Shown piece by piece: positions 61,501 to 64,000 of a stretch of 64,000 nucleotides of DNA; within the stretch, counting starts at the first letter, position 1, and each line of letters starts with the position of its first letter. A program made the position numbers and the translations under genes. This DNA comes from Nocardia bhagyanarayanae (GTDB taxonomy: Bacteria; Actinomycetota; Actinomycetes; Mycobacteriales; Mycobacteriaceae), in NCBI RefSeq assembly GCF_006716565.1, contig NZ_VFPG01000001.1:3162001-3226000 (forward strand), written 5' to 3'. Below the pieces are notes generated by a model. It was not told the DNA's origin and did no database searches. It was given only the letters and a program-made list of their open reading frames with translations.

Positions 61501-63022
61501 AGGCTATGGCGTCCATCCCGCGTTGCTCGACGCGGCGATGCACGCACTGGCCTTCAGCCATCCGCGGGGCGGGGACGAGGACGCCGAGCGTCCGATCCTC
61601 GTGCCGTTCGCGTGGTCCTCGGTGCGTCTGCACGCCGACGGCGCGCGGCGGGTGCGGGTTCGGTTGACCCCTCCGCAAGCGGGGACGGCCACCCTGGCGA
61701 TGGCCGATTCTGCTGGGGCGCCGATGCTTTCGGTGCGGTCGCTCACCTTGCGCCCGCTGTCCGTCGAGCTGCTCGCCGCCTCGTCGCAGACCGCACCCGA
61801 TGCGCTGTACGAGGTCACGTGGCGGCCCGGTCCGGAGCCGCGCTCCGTCGCGGAAATCACCTGGGCCGAATGGGGCGCGGCGGAGCCGGCCTCGGTCCTC
61901 CTCTTCCGGCCCCCGGTCGAGGGCGGTGACGCGCCGGTCCGGCTGCGCACGGCGGTGCACCGCACGCTCGGCGTCCTCCAGCGGTTTGCGAGCGAGGAAC
62001 GTTACGCCGCAAGCACTCTCGCCGTGATCACCGAGAGCACGGCCGACCCGGCCGCGGCCGCGGTGTGGGGCCTGGTGCGGGCGGCGCAAGCGGAGAACTC
62101 GGGGCGGATCGTGCTCATCGAGGCACCTGCGGCGGCGACGGCGGAGCACCTGGTCGCGGCAGCGCTGACGGGCGAGCCGGAACTGAGCCTCCATGCGGAG
62201 GGGACAAGGGTGCCGCGGCTCGTCCGCGCCGCCGCACCCGAATCGCCGCGGCCGACACCCTGGGATGCCGAGCGGACCGTGCTGATCACCGGTGGTACCG
62301 GCGGCGTCGGCAGCTACCTCGCCAAGCACCTGGTGCGCGAGCACGGTGTGCGACACCTGCTGCTGGTCGGCCGACGTGGCCCGGCCGCCGCCGCGGATCT
62401 CGTCGCCGAACTCGCCGCTCTCGGCGCCGAGGCGCGCGTAGTCGCCTGCGACGTCGCGGACCGGGCGGCGCTGCGCGACCTGCTCGCCTCGATACCCGCC
62501 GAGCATCCGTTGGGTGCGGTCGTCCACGCGGCGGGCGTCACCGACAACGGGCTGATCGGCAACCTGACGCCGGAGCAGATCGACCACTGCCTCGGCGCCA
62601 AAGCCGACGCCGCCTGGTATTTGCACGAGCTCACCAGGGACGCGGGGCTCTCCGCCTTCGTGACGATCTCCTCGATGGCGGGCTTGGTGCCGCCCCCGGG
62701 CCAGGGCGGCTATGCGGCCGCCAACCTGTTCCTCGACGCGCTCGCGACGCACCGGCGCGCAGAGGGCCTGCCCGCAACCTCGCTCGCCTATGGCCTCTGG
62801 GACACCGACACCGGACTGACGCACGGGCTCGGCCAGGCCGACCGGCAGCGGATGCGCCGCAGCGGCGTAGGCTCCAAACGCACATTCTGGAGAACGTGGC
62901 GCGGCTGCTGGGGCACGACAGCGCCGAGGCGCTCGACCCCGAGCGGGACTTCCTCGAATCGGGATTCGACTCGCTGGCCGCCATGGAGCTGCGCACCGCG
63001 CTCAACGCTTCCACCGGCCTGA
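37589..63022 (+). CDS. Type I modular polyketide synthase, modules 8-12 (reading frame broken before the last ACP)
   Basis: An 8477-residue frame carrying five KS-AT-DH-KR modules and four of their ACPs. The docking head ([20 protein letters not shown]) differs in type from genes 2 and 3 and pairs with the unusual gene 3 tail. Approximate residues: module 8 KS 38-451, AT 558, DH 926, KR 1389, ACP 1671-1744; module 9 KS 1761, AT 2286, DH 2653, KR 3108, ACP 3388-3461; module 10 KS 3478, AT 4000, DH 4370, KR 4826, ACP 5104-5178; module 11 KS 5195, AT 5711, DH 6074, KR 6534, ACP 6818-6891; module 12 KS 6906, AT 7424, DH 7779, KR 8229-8427. After Val at 62867-62869 the sequence is nonsense for 50 residues to the stop, while the final ACP and TE continue in the -1 frame to 63951. 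The true gene is therefore 37589-63951 with one frame break. It builds the proximal five alkenes. Confidence 0.93.
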   Translation: MTKPDDNTQKLAQALRVSLKETERLRARNRKLDAALREPIAIVGMACRYPGGVGSPEDLWRLVADGTDATSEFPVNRGWDTDRLYDPTGEAPNSTYTRAGGFLHSAGEFDPAFFNISPNEAAMMDPQQFLLLETSWEAFERAGVDPRSLRGSRTGVYVGMMYHDYPANANSGSIASGRVSYVFGLEGPSVTVDTACSSSLVAMHSAAQSLRSGECDLALAGGVAVMATPETFVEFSRQRGLSPDGRCKSFSDSADGVGWSEGVGVLVLERLSDAQRNGHRILAVIAGSAVNQDGASNGLTAPNGPSQRRVIRQALTNAGVSTTDVDVVEAHGTGTTLGDPIEAQALLATYGQDRDPDRPLWLGSLKSNIGHAQAAAGVGGVIKMVMAMRHGVLPRTLHVDRPSTKVDWSEGHVRLLTEAVAWPETDRPRRAGVSSFGISGTNAHVIIEQAPQVAEQAPAESVPVVEAAAVGGVLPWVLSARNGAALAGQAARLGSHVAENDLRPVDVGFSLASTRGVFEHRAVVLAEGGDELLAGVRALASGEQAPGVVSGRVVAGSTGVVFSGQGAQWAGMADQLRAAYPVFAEAFDAIVAELDPLLEQHVSLSDALVDDAVVDRTVFAQAGLFAFEVALFRLLESSGVRPDVVAGHSIGEIAAAHVAGVMSLADACVLVAARGRLMQALPAGGAMVAVGASEADVLPLLAGGVSIAAVNGPSSVVLSGVEADVDVVVDRCVEQGWRTHRLRVSHAFHSAAMEPMLAEFASAIEGLTFTRPNIALVSTVTGVRVTDEMSDPSYWVGQVRDTVRFADAVTTMADMGVTRFAEVGPDAVLTPMITQITDDSQAVAVVALARRGNADASAVLAGVAGLFVSGAEVDWAGFYSGAQRIDLPTYAFQHERFWLDAKQMLAQSWLGAGLGGVTSVGLDVVDHPLLGAVVPHPESGGVSFTGRWSVDSVEWLADHSVLGTVLLPGTGFVELASYVGGLLGCPVVDELVLYTPLTLPGAGNVSVQVVVAAADEAGRRRLSVHSRQTAEGPWSLHAEGVLAQGEVVADFDLAEWPPTGAQPLPIDGAYDELLDAGYGYGPFFQGLRAAWHRGDELFAEVALPDPRDAEAFGIHPALFDSALHAGIVHARRGGDGGSPALPFTWNRVVLHAAGAAAVRVRIMRQGNQIGLQMADEQGRPVLSVGALVSRPVSAERLGADPVAEALFGVAWVPVPLPTAQPGRVVVLGSGRSSGEVPSYGDLAALIGELDAAQDPVVPEIVLLECPDHDGAAPEAARGFVAAVLDTVQQWLADSRWAGSRLVVLTRQAVSAADAEQVDLGQAPVWGLVRAAQAEHPGRFQLLDLDHDPDPISVAAAVATGEPEAALRGTTLLVPRLTRHAPGTVARLTEPGTVLVTGGTGGLGAVIARHLVTEHDVRHVLLTSRRGADAPGAAELRAELSELGAHVTIAACDVSDRSALTALLDGISDEHPLVGVVHAAGAADNGVIESITPDRIDRVFRPKVDAAWHLHELTRDHSLSLFVLLASAGGLVLAAGQANYAAANVFLDALAAHRRSAGLPATALDYGLWARSTGLGAELSEDDFDRMRRQGFPPLTEADALALFDAAIATDTAQLVPLRVDPAVLRTRGEEIPALLRGIAPISMRRRTGTPAGRAFARKLAGLSDADRASALLDLVRSVAAETLGHATIDAVEPQQAFQQLGFDSLSAIEFRNKLNTATGLQLPATLVFDHPNPQIVAEFIDSQLTGTSQDIEITASRTVADEPIAVVAMSCRYPGGIASPEDLWRLVVSGGDSTGEMPVDRGWDIERIYDPEPGKAGKTYTRRGGFLYDAAEFDADFFGISPNEATMMDPQQRLLLEVSWEALERAGLDPAVLRGSATGVFTGVMYHDYAQGTGTGSSAGGSLVSGRVSYVFGLEGPSVTVDTACSSSLVAMHLAAQSLRSGECDLALAGGVAVMATTDMFLEFSRQRGMAPDGRCKSFADSADGVAWSEGAGVLVLERLSDAQRNGHQVLAVIAGSAVNQDGASNGLTAPNGPSQRRVIRQALANAGVSPVDVDAVEAHGTGTTLGDPIEAQALLATYGQDRDADRPLWLGSLKSNIGHAQAAAGVGGVIKMVMAMQHGVLPPTLHVDQPSSKVDWTEGHIRLLTESVPWPVVDRPRRAGVSSFGLSGTNAHLIVQQAPVPDSAPVVEQAPVVDTLPGVLPWVLSARSGAALAGQATRLASHVDDHDADPIDVGFSLITSRALFDHRAVVLAPDRDGLRAGVQALGRGESVPGVVAGRVVAGSTGLVFSGQGAQWAGMADELRAAYPVFAEHFDAIIAELDSSLGQSVSLNEALASGDLVDQTVFAQAGLFAFEVALFRLLESWGVLPDVVAGHSIGEVAAAHVAGVLSLADACVLVAARGRLMQALPAGGAMVAVGASEADVLALFAGELAGGVSIAAVNGPSSVVLSGVEADVSAVVDRCVERGWRTHRLRVSHAFHSASMEPMLAEFASAIEGLTFTRPSIALVSTVTGARVGDEMSDPSYWVGQVRDTVRFADAVTTMVGSGVTRFAEVGPDAVLFAMINQILDGGRDLAGAVTMVALARRDHADPLTVSAAVARLFVSGADVDWAARYTGTGARRIELPTYAFQRRHYWMAQASDGGDAKALGLVATGHPLAAVVVSQPDSDAVTLTGRLSAQAQPWLADHRVLDTVLFPGTGFVELALHAGEQVGCSSLAELVLRAPLVLSESAGVAVRVVVDAADAAGRRAVRIFSHPDDDVDTARSWTLNAEGVLAPGIDSAAVDLASWPPADATAVDIDGVYDLLDEQGYHYGPVFQALRSVWRGTGGIYAEIELPEQARSEARRFGLHPALLDAALHALSFAGDGPVPEAGVGLPFEWSGVTVHAAGADALRVRLTRVGERGVALDLADMTGAPVATVRHLASRPIDPAQLTAGTSLARSAVFQVDWTPISVSEVEVGAVAWADLGERVPRAVLLECPTGNDPAAIHAATHDVLEVLQSWTAADRFAESVLVVQTTGAVSVAGEDITNLAGAAVGGLVRSAQAENPGRIVLIDIGAADRGAEFGGLLGGILAAGEPQVAVRDGQVHAARLGRVSAPATEAAESWSFGPDDTVLVTGASGSLGGLFARHLVDAHGVRRLLLVSRRGESASGAAELRTELHGLGAEVEFVACDVADRDALARVLANVPAAHPLTGVFHLAGVLDDGAIASLTPARMDTVLGPKVDAALHLHELTADLPLQAFVLFSSVAGAFGGAGQGNYAAANACLDALAAHRRASGRRGVSLAWGLWDGGMAGELSEVDRQRMSRSGMLPISEEQGRALFDAASRIDAATLLLARLDLDALRGNGFDTPTLLSGLIPQRRKAVSGAAKALRARLASTPDSERFGVLVGIVRSQVAATLGHQNANAVDADKAFSELGFDSITAIEFRNALGTATGLQLPATLVFDYPTPQTLAKYLADELTGTGQDIEISAGKTVDDDPIAVVAMACRYPGGVASPEDLWNLVVSGVDTTGELPVDRGWDIEGIYDPEPGKVGKTYTRQGGFLYSAADFDAEFFGISPNEATAMDPQQRLLLETSWEALERAGVDPAALRGSSTGVFTGMMYHDYAQGSGNSAAGSLVSGRVSYVFGLEGPSVTVDTACSSSLVAMHLAAQSLRSGECDLALAGGVAVMATPEIFVEFSRQRGLSPDGRCKSFSDTADGVGWSEGAGVLVLERLSDAHRNGHQVLAVIAGSAVNQDGASNGLTAPNGPSQRRVIRRALANAGVSPTEVDVVEAHGTGTTLGDPIEAQALLATYGQDRDADRPLWLGSLKSNIGHTQAAAGVGGVIKMVMAMRHGVLPRTLHVDQPSTKVDWSEGHVRLLTEQVAWPETDRPRRAGVSSFGISGTNAHLILEQAPIVAPAPVESAPVVESVPGVVPWVVSARSGAALAGQAGRLASYVAEHDVDPVDVGFSLASTRGVFEHRAVVLAEGGDELLAGVRALASGEQAPGVVSGRVVAGSTGVVFSGQGAQWAGMADELRAAYPVFAEAFDAIVAELEPLLGQSVSLGEALSSEDLVDQTVFAQAGLFAFEVALFRLLESWGVRPDVVAGHSIGEVAAAHVAGVLSLADACVLVAARGRLMQALPAGGAMVAVGASEADVLALLDGGLAAGVSIAAVNGPSSVVLSGVEDDVVTVAEACAERGWRTSRLRVSHAFHSASMEPMLNDFASAIEGLTFTRPNIALVSSVTGARVTDEMCAPSYWVGQVRDTVRFADAVATMADTGVTRFAEVGPDAVLAPMIAQTLDERRASADASGATVVALARRDHADPATVLGAVAELFVSGAEVDWAGLYAGAGARRTDLPTYAFQRRRYWAEGSAAGGNARAMGLVATGHPLVSVIVSQPDSDAVTLTGRLSVPTHPWLADHTVVDTVLLPGTGLVELALYAGEQVGCSTLEELVLQAPVTLSESTGVAVRVVVDAEGEAGRRAVRIFSRPDDGVDAVASWTLHAAGMLASGVDGSAVDLVQWPPAGAVAVDVEGVYESLDAQGYHYGPVFQALRSVWRGSDGSLYAEVVLPEQARSEAERFGLHPALLDAALHALRFADDTSADGTGLALPFEWSGVTVHAAGADALRVRLTRVGEHGVALDLADTTGAAVATVRHLATRPIDPAQLAVGGSAVGNALFQIGWTPIAVRAAEVTAVAWAALGAQVPQVVVFDCPTGNDAAAIRAATHEVLEVVQSWIADQRFGESVLVVRTSGAVSVAGEDITNLAGAAVCGLVRSAQAENPGRIVLVDTDSELDGLLGGIVAAAEPQVAVRAGQVHGARLGRIAAPTAAAGEGSAAAVSASFGPDDTVLLTGASGSLGGVFARHLVDAHGVRRLLLVSRRGESASGAAELRAELEGSGAEVEFVGCDVADRDALARVLANVPAAHPLTGVFHLAGVLDDGAIGSLTAERLDAVLGPKVDAALHLHELTADLPLKAFVLFSSVAGAFGNAGQGNYAAANACLDALAAHRRASGSRGMSLAWGLWDGGMAAELSDRDRQRMSRSGMLPISEEQGLALFDAAIQLDTAAPVLARFDLDAMRNSRLPVPPVFSALIPQRRKAASGAFTALRARLANTPDEERFGVLVEIIRGQVAAILGHQDANAIAADKAFGELGFDSLAAVEFRNALKTVTGLQLPATLVFDYPTPQALAKYLADEFAGTSREVEVTASRAVDDEPIAVVGMACRYPGGVASPEDLWTLVMSGGDSTGELPTDRGWDIDDIYDPEPGKAGKTYTRRGGFLYSAADFDAEFFGISPNEATGMDPQQRQLLETTWEALERAGVDPAVLRGSSTGVFTGVMYHDYGQGNGGNATGSLVSGRIAYTLGLEGPAVSVDTACSSSLVAMHLAAQSLRSGECDLALAGGVAVMATPETFVEFSRQRGLSPDGRCKSFADAADGVAWSEGAGVLVLERLSDAQRNGHQVLAVIAGSAVNQDGASNGLTAPNGPSQRRVIRQALANAGVSATEVDAVEAHGTGTTLGDPIEAQALLATYGQDRDPDRPLWLGSLKSNIGHAQAAAGVGGVIKMVMAMRHGVLPKTLHVDQPSTKVDWSEGHVRLLTEPVEWPVVDRPRRAGVSSFGISGTNAHVILEQPPVVESAPVPVVRTVPPVLPWVVSARNSDALAAQADRLISHVREHDPLDVGFSLASTRSVFEHRAVVVAEGRADLLAGMRALAAGVQSPHVVSGRVVSGSTGLVFSGQGAQWAGMADQLRAAYPVFAEHFDAIVTELEPALGQSTSLSEALASDDLVDQTVFAQAGLFAFEVALFRLLESWGVRAAVVAGHSIGEIAAAHVAGVMSLADACVLVAARGRLMQALPAGGAMVAVGASETDVLPLLEGGVSIAAVNGPSSVVLSGVEESVLPVVEACAERGWRTHRLRVSHAFHSAAMEPMLAEFASAIKGLTFTRPSIPLISTVTGARIGDEMSDPSYWVGQVRDTVRFADAVTAMAAMGVTRFAEVGPDAVLTPMTAQVVDHTTEGTACTVVALARRDQTDVSTVVAGVAELFVSGAEVDWARYYTGTAAQRIDLPTYAFQHRRYWAEGSAGSGDARAMGFVATGHPLASVVVTQPDSDVVAVSGRLSMRTQPWLADHRVMDTVVLPGTGLVELALHAGEQVGYSTLEELILRAPLTLSESTGVAVRVVVDAEDETGRRAVRIFSRPDDDVDTVSARSWTLHAAGMLASGVDGSAVDLVQWPPAGAVAVDVEGVYESLDAQGYHYGPVFQALRSVWRGSDGSLYAEVVLPEQARSEAERFGLHPALLDAALHALRFADDTSADGTGLALPFEWSGVTVHAAGADALRVRLTRTGERTVGLDLADMTGAPVAVVRHLASRPIDPAQLTAGTPIERTALFDIGWTPIAVSEADRTVLSWADLGEESEQVPQVVVLGCPAGNDPTAVRAATHEVLRVLQSWIADRRFGESVLVVRTRGAVSVAGEHITNLAGAAVCGLVRSAQAENPGRFVLIDTDSTAADAESGALLGGILASDEPQVAVRDGQVYGARLARVVSTGATQPVTDSFDPDDTVLITGASGYLGGLFARHLVATRGVRRLLLVSRRGESTSGAAQLRAELEGLGVEVGFVACDVADRGALAQVLADVPADHPLAGVFHLAGVLDDGAIGSLTTERLDAVLGPKVDAALHLHELTADLPLKAFVLFSSVAGAFGNAGQGNYAAANACLDALAAHRKASGLPGQSYAWGLWSMDGGMAAELSDRDRHRMSRSGMLPLSEEQGLALFDAATGIDAAAPVLARLDLDAVRSAGFAAPALFSGLVPQRRKAASGAATALRARLATTPEGERLGVLVEIVRGQVAAILGHQDVNAVAADKAFNELGFDSISGIEFRNSLNDVTGLRLPATLVFDYPTPQALAKYLADEFAGISREVEVTASRAVDDDPIVVVGMACRYPGGVTSPEELWELVHSGGDAISMLPVDRGWDIEGLYDPEPGRAGKSYTREGGFLHAAADFDADFFGIGPNEATIMDPQQRQLLETTWEALERAGVDPAALRGSSTGVFTGVMYHDYAQGSGGNATGSLVSGRIAYTLGLEGPAVSVDTACSSSLVALHLAAQSLRSGESDLALAGGVAVMATPETFVEFSRQRGLSPDGRCKSFADAADGVGWAEGAGVLVLERLSDARRNGHEVLAVIAGSAVNQDGASNGLTAPNGPSQRRVIRQALANAGVSPVEVDAVEAHGTGTTLGDPIEAQALLATYGQDRDADRPLWLGSLKSNIGHSQAAAGVGGVIKMVMAMRHGVLPKTLHVDQPSTKVDWSEGHVRLLTEEVAWPETDRPRRAGVSSFGISGTNAHVILEQPPAVESAPVVKTDPAGGVLPWVISARSGAALAGQAARLAAHVADDEPHPIDVGFSLASTRAEFDHRAVVLGGDRDDLLAGVRALAEDVPAPGVVTGRVVPGSTGLVFSGGGAQWAGMAAELRVYPEFAAHFDAIVTRLDPLLEQPVSLSTALTDDALIDRIVFTQAGLFAFEVALYRLLETWGFRADVVAGHSNGEVAAAHVAGVLSLADACALVAARGRLMQALPAGGAMVAIGASEAEVLPLLAEGVSIAAINGPSSVVLSGVEAAVLAVAQACAERGWRTHRLRISHASHSALMEPMLDEFATVVKGLTFGRPSIALVSTVTGARIEDEMTDPSYWVGQVRNSVRFADAVTTMADMGVTRFAEVGPDAVLTPMVAQTLDTAITVALAKRDNADPVTLLTGLARLYVAGTTVDWAAYHAGTGAAKTDLPTYSFQRRRFWVTGQLHAGEAHTLGLRSTDHPMLGALVAQPESGGVRFTGRLSTATHPWLADHDVRGTVLLPGTGFVELALHAGDQVGCPELEELALLAPLVLHGHGGVQIQVIAGAAAEDGRRRLDIYSRKDDDDPSLPWSHHAEGTVSPGRETDEAEGWAEFAQWPPVGAAPVPLGGAYDELADNGYNYGPAFQGLEALWRRGEDLFAEVSLPEQTATQGYGVHPALLDAAMHALAFSHPRGGDEDAERPILVPFAWSSVRLHADGARRVRVRLTPPQAGTATLAMADSAGAPMLSVRSLTLRPLSVELLAASSQTAPDALYEVTWRPGPEPRSVAEITWAEWGAAEPASVLLFRPPVEGGDAPVRLRTAVHRTLGVLQRFASEERYAASTLAVITESTADPAAAAVWGLVRAAQAENSGRIVLIEAPAAATAEHLVAAALTGEPELSLHAEGTRVPRLVRAAAPESPRPTPWDAERTVLITGGTGGVGSYLAKHLVREHGVRHLLLVGRRGPAAAADLVAELAALGAEARVVACDVADRAALRDLLASIPAEHPLGAVVHAAGVTDNGLIGNLTPEQIDHCLGAKADAAWYLHELTRDAGLSAFVTISSMAGLVPPPGQGGYAAANLFLDALATHRRAEGLPATSLAYGLWDTDTGLTHGLGQADRQRMRRSGVGSKRTFWRTWRGCWGTTAPRRSTPSGTSSNRDSTRWPPWSCAPRSTLPPA
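37700..42820 (+). other. PKS module 8: KS-AT-DH-KR-ACP
   Basis: KS, DH and KR are each closest to module 6: FFNISPNEA and DPQQFLLLE in the [10 protein letters not shown] in the DH, and [15 protein letters not shown] in the KR. KR has ADN in place of LDD; the residue before the catalytic Ser is Ala (LLAS) but the Ser-x12-Tyr spacing is intact. AT is malonyl type. Predicted output is an alkene at C10/C11, geometry uncertain. Confidence 0.88.
42871..47970 (+). other. PKS module 9: KS-AT-DH-KR-ACP
   Basis: The KS resembles module 7. AT is malonyl type. The DH motif reads [10 protein letters not shown], with Asp (45659-45661) where Gly is conserved; the catalytic His (45647-45649) and HPALLD Asp are present. 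KR is LDD with an intact catalytic set and TGASGSLGG. Predicted output is an alkene at C8/C9 if the DH tolerates the Asp. Confidence 0.85.
49601..50099 (+). repeat. AT-coding segment of module 10 nearly identical to module 6
   Basis: Partner of 28560-29058. Just upstream, 49451-49617 is identical to 39131-39297 of module 8, so this AT is a patchwork of two donors. Confidence 0.85.
51036..51429 (+). repeat. DH-coding block of module 10, copy 1 of a 394-bp repeat
   Basis: Read base by base against 56157-56550, this block shows a single difference over 394 bp. The offset between copies is 5121 bp, about one module length. Confidence 0.93.
52375..52551 (+). repeat. KR-coding block of module 10, copy 1 of a 177-bp repeat
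   Basis: Matches 57502-57678 with one difference over 177 bp; offset 5127 bp. It covers the catalytic Lys to Ser to Tyr part of the KR. Confidence 0.9.
56157..56550 (+). repeat. DH-coding block of module 11, copy 2 of the 394-bp repeat
   Basis: Partner of 51036-51429, with one mismatch (CACCGTG in module 10, CACGGTG here). The flanking DH sequence diverges immediately on both sides, which points to gene conversion rather than a wholesale young module duplication. Confidence 0.93.
57502..57678 (+). repeat. KR-coding block of module 11, copy 2 of the 177-bp repeat
   Basis: Partner of 52375-52551 with one mismatch. Together with the DH block it defines interrupted near-identity of modules 10 and 11 with a period close to 5.12 kb. 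Confidence 0.9.
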
Positions 63023-63090
63023 CGCTGCCGACCGCCGCGATCTTCGATCACAAGACGCCGGCGGCGCTGGCCCGCTACCTGCGGAAGGAG
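58305..63090 (+). other. PKS module 12 (terminal): KS-AT-DH-KR-[frame break]-ACP
   Basis: The AT is divergent: GGGAQ for GQGAQ near 59873, GHSNGE at about 60119-60136 (catalytic Ser 60125-60127) and HASHS near 60416-60430. DH keeps HDVRG...P and [12 protein letters not shown] has TDN instead of LDD and ends abruptly after RMRRSGV at 62869. The ACP (about 62866-63090; Ser 62971-62973 in GFDSLA) is in the -1 frame. The usual KR C-terminal helix and the KR-ACP linker are missing. If functional, it forms the C2/C3 alkene. Confidence 0.85.
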
Positions 63091-63951
63091 CTCACCGCCG
63101 AGGCACCGGCCGACCACGAACCCGACGGTGTGGACGACTCGTTGTACGGGATGTTCCGTGGCGCGGTGGCATCCGGCCAGGCCGCCAAGGGGTTCGCTCT
63201 GTTGCGGGCGGTCGCGGAGCTGCGCGAGCAGTTCTCGTCGGCCGACGAACTGGACCGTCTGCCGGCGCCCACGCGGCTCGCCGCGGGCACCACCCTGCCG
63301 CGCATCATCTGCCTGGCGCCGCCGCTGGCCACCGGCGGCGCACACCAGTACGCGCGGATCGCATCGCACTTGCGCACGGCCCGTGATGTGCTGGCGCTGT
63401 CGCCGATCGGTTGCCGGACGGGCGAGCCACTGCCGACGACCGAGACGGCGGCCGTGGCGGCGATGGCGCGCTCCGTTCTGGAGGCGGCACAGGGAGATCC
63501 GTTCGTACTGGTCGGGTACTCCTCGGGCGGGCTGTTGGCCTACCGCGTCACCGAGCACCTGGAAGCGACCGGGGGCCCGGTGCCCACGGCGGTGGTCCTG
63601 TTGGACACCTACAAGGTGAACGTCGATGGTGAATGGCTGCTGCGGTCGATGGCCGAACACATGGTGTCGGCGCAGTCCACCTTCGGTCGCTTCGACCAGG
63701 CCCGGCTGACCGGCATGGGCCGGTACATGCAGTTCCTCCAGGAGATGGCGCCCGGCACCGTCACGACGCCGACGCTGTTCGTCCAGTGCGCCGAGAACTT
63801 CCTGGGGAGCTCGGCGGAGCAGGAGAACTGGCAGGCCGAACCGTGGGATGCGGCGCACACCGTGGTCTCGGTACCGGCCGACCACTTCACGATCCTGGAG
63901 GACGGGTCAGCGGAAGTGGCGGCGGCGATCGAGGATTGGCTCGAGAGCTAG
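62866..63951 (+). CDS. Terminal ACP-thioesterase part of PKS gene 4, separated by a frameshift
   Basis: This frame holds the last ACP and a chain-releasing type I thioesterase. Its coding character begins around 62866, where [15 protein letters not shown] aligns with ACP helix 1. The ACP serine is at 62971-62973. The TE (about 63290-63948) has an alpha/beta-hydrolase nucleophile elbow GYSSG with Ser at 63520-63522, a candidate catalytic Asp at 63604-63606 (LLDTY) and His at 63883-63885 (DHFTI). It would hydrolyse or macrocyclise the finished polyene chain. No convincing start codon or ribosome binding site exists: the only nearby in-frame start is GTG 62896, which would cut ACP helix 1. It is therefore best seen as the 3' part of gene 4 rather than a separate gene. 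The frame break may be a sequencing or assembly error or a real mutation. Confidence 0.85.
   Translation, partial: RRLQTHILENVARLLGHDSAEALDPERDFLESGFDSLAAMELRTALNASTGLTLPTAAIFDHKTPAALARYLRKELTAEAPADHEPDGVDDSLYGMFRGAVASGQAAKGFALLRAVAELREQFSSADELDRLPAPTRLAAGTTLPRIICLAPPLATGGAHQYARIASHLRTARDVLALSPIGCRTGEPLPTTETAAVAAMARSVLEAAQGDPFVLVGYSSGGLLAYRVTEHLEATGGPVPTAVVLLDTYKVNVDGEWLLRSMAEHMVSAQSTFGRFDQARLTGMGRYMQFLQEMAPGTVTTPTLFVQCAENFLGSSAEQENWQAEPWDAAHTVVSVPADHFTILEDGSAEVAAAIEDWLES
63290..63948 (+). other. Thioesterase (TE) domain
   Basis: A typical PKS TE fold: [12 protein letters not shown] leads into a GxSxG elbow, then Asp and His in the expected order and spacing. The GYSSGG elbow differs from the commoner GHSAGG. 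Its place after the last ACP marks the end of the assembly line. Confidence 0.9.
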
Positions 63952-63957
63952 AAACGA

Positions 63958-63988
63958 CGACCGGGTGGGCGCCTGGCCCACCCGGTCG
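63958..63988 (+). terminator. Rho-independent-like terminator after the PKS operon
   Basis: Perfect 13-base arms, CGACCGGGTGGGC (63958-63970) and GCCCACCCGGTCG (63976-63988), enclose a 5-base loop and begin 6 bases after the TAG stop. The following bases are CTTCCCTT rather than a pure T-run, which is common for actinobacterial terminators. Confidence 0.85.
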
Positions 63989-64000
63989 CTTCCCTTGGCG

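Noticed and set aside
62065..62865. Open frame continuing upstream of the ACP-TE segment in the same frame
   Set aside because: Before about 62866 its translation is Arg/Gly-rich noise overlapping the genuine KR domain in another frame. It is open only because of high GC.
62870..62890. Programmed -1 ribosomal frameshift at the end of gene 4
   Set aside because: No X-XXY-YYZ slippery heptamer or convincing downstream pseudoknot was seen. About 76 residues of expected KR/linker sequence are also missing, which frameshifting alone cannot explain.

Overview
The window is the 3' part of a very large modular type I polyketide synthase (PKS) locus from a high-GC actinobacterium. Codon bias, class 1 docking-domain style and the strong 'actinomycete macrolide PKS' look of every domain support this. 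A Nocardia- or Streptomyces-like host is plausible, but the sequence alone does not fix the genus. All coding capacity is on the + strand and consists of four giant PKS genes read head to tail. No tailoring, transport or regulatory gene, no RNA gene and no mobile element is visible.

Layout. Gene 1 (bases 1-11497) enters the window inside a ketosynthase (KS) and carries modules 1 (KS-AT-DH-KR-ACP) and 2 (KS-AT-DH-ER-KR-ACP). Gene 2 (11548-21579) carries modules 3 (DH-KR) and 4 (KR only). Gene 3 (21576-37466) overlaps gene 2 by 4 bp and carries modules 5, 6 and 7 (all DH-KR). Gene 4 (37589-63951, interrupted by a frameshift near 62867) carries modules 8-12 (all DH-KR) and a terminal thioesterase (TE). 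Module numbers are local to this window; at least one earlier gene with the loading module must lie upstream. A perfect 13-bp hairpin follows the locus at 63958-63988, and a second 13-bp palindrome sits between genes 3 and 4.

Product logic. Eleven of the twelve acyltransferases (AT) carry malonyl-type motifs (GHSIGE, HAFHS). Read colinearly, modules 5-12 would lay down eight consecutive double bonds. This gives a 2,4,6,8,10,12,14,16-octaene conjugated to the carboxyl, preceded by a hydroxyl at C19 (module 4), an alkene at C20 (module 3), a saturated pair at C22/C23 (module 2) and an alkene at C24 (module 1). The enzyme is therefore a polyene synthase, and the product would be an unusually long carbonyl-conjugated polyene acid or macrolactone. 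Matching docking tails and heads support the order gene 1 -> 2 -> 3 -> 4.

Points of most interest. (i) A frame break and an apparent loss of about 75 residues lie exactly between the KR and ACP of the last module. (ii) The last AT is highly divergent (GHSNGE, HASHS, GGGAQ), suggesting a different or relaxed extender choice. (iii) Modules 6-7 look like a bimodule duplicated as 8-9, followed by amplification to 10 and 11, with near-identical DNA blocks that look like recent gene conversion. (iv) Modules 1-5 and 6-12 come from two distinct module lineages, with the join inside module 5. (v) Non-LDD ketoreductases in modules 6, 8 and 12 and Gly-to-Asp changes in three DH motifs may set alkene geometry or leave some positions unreduced.
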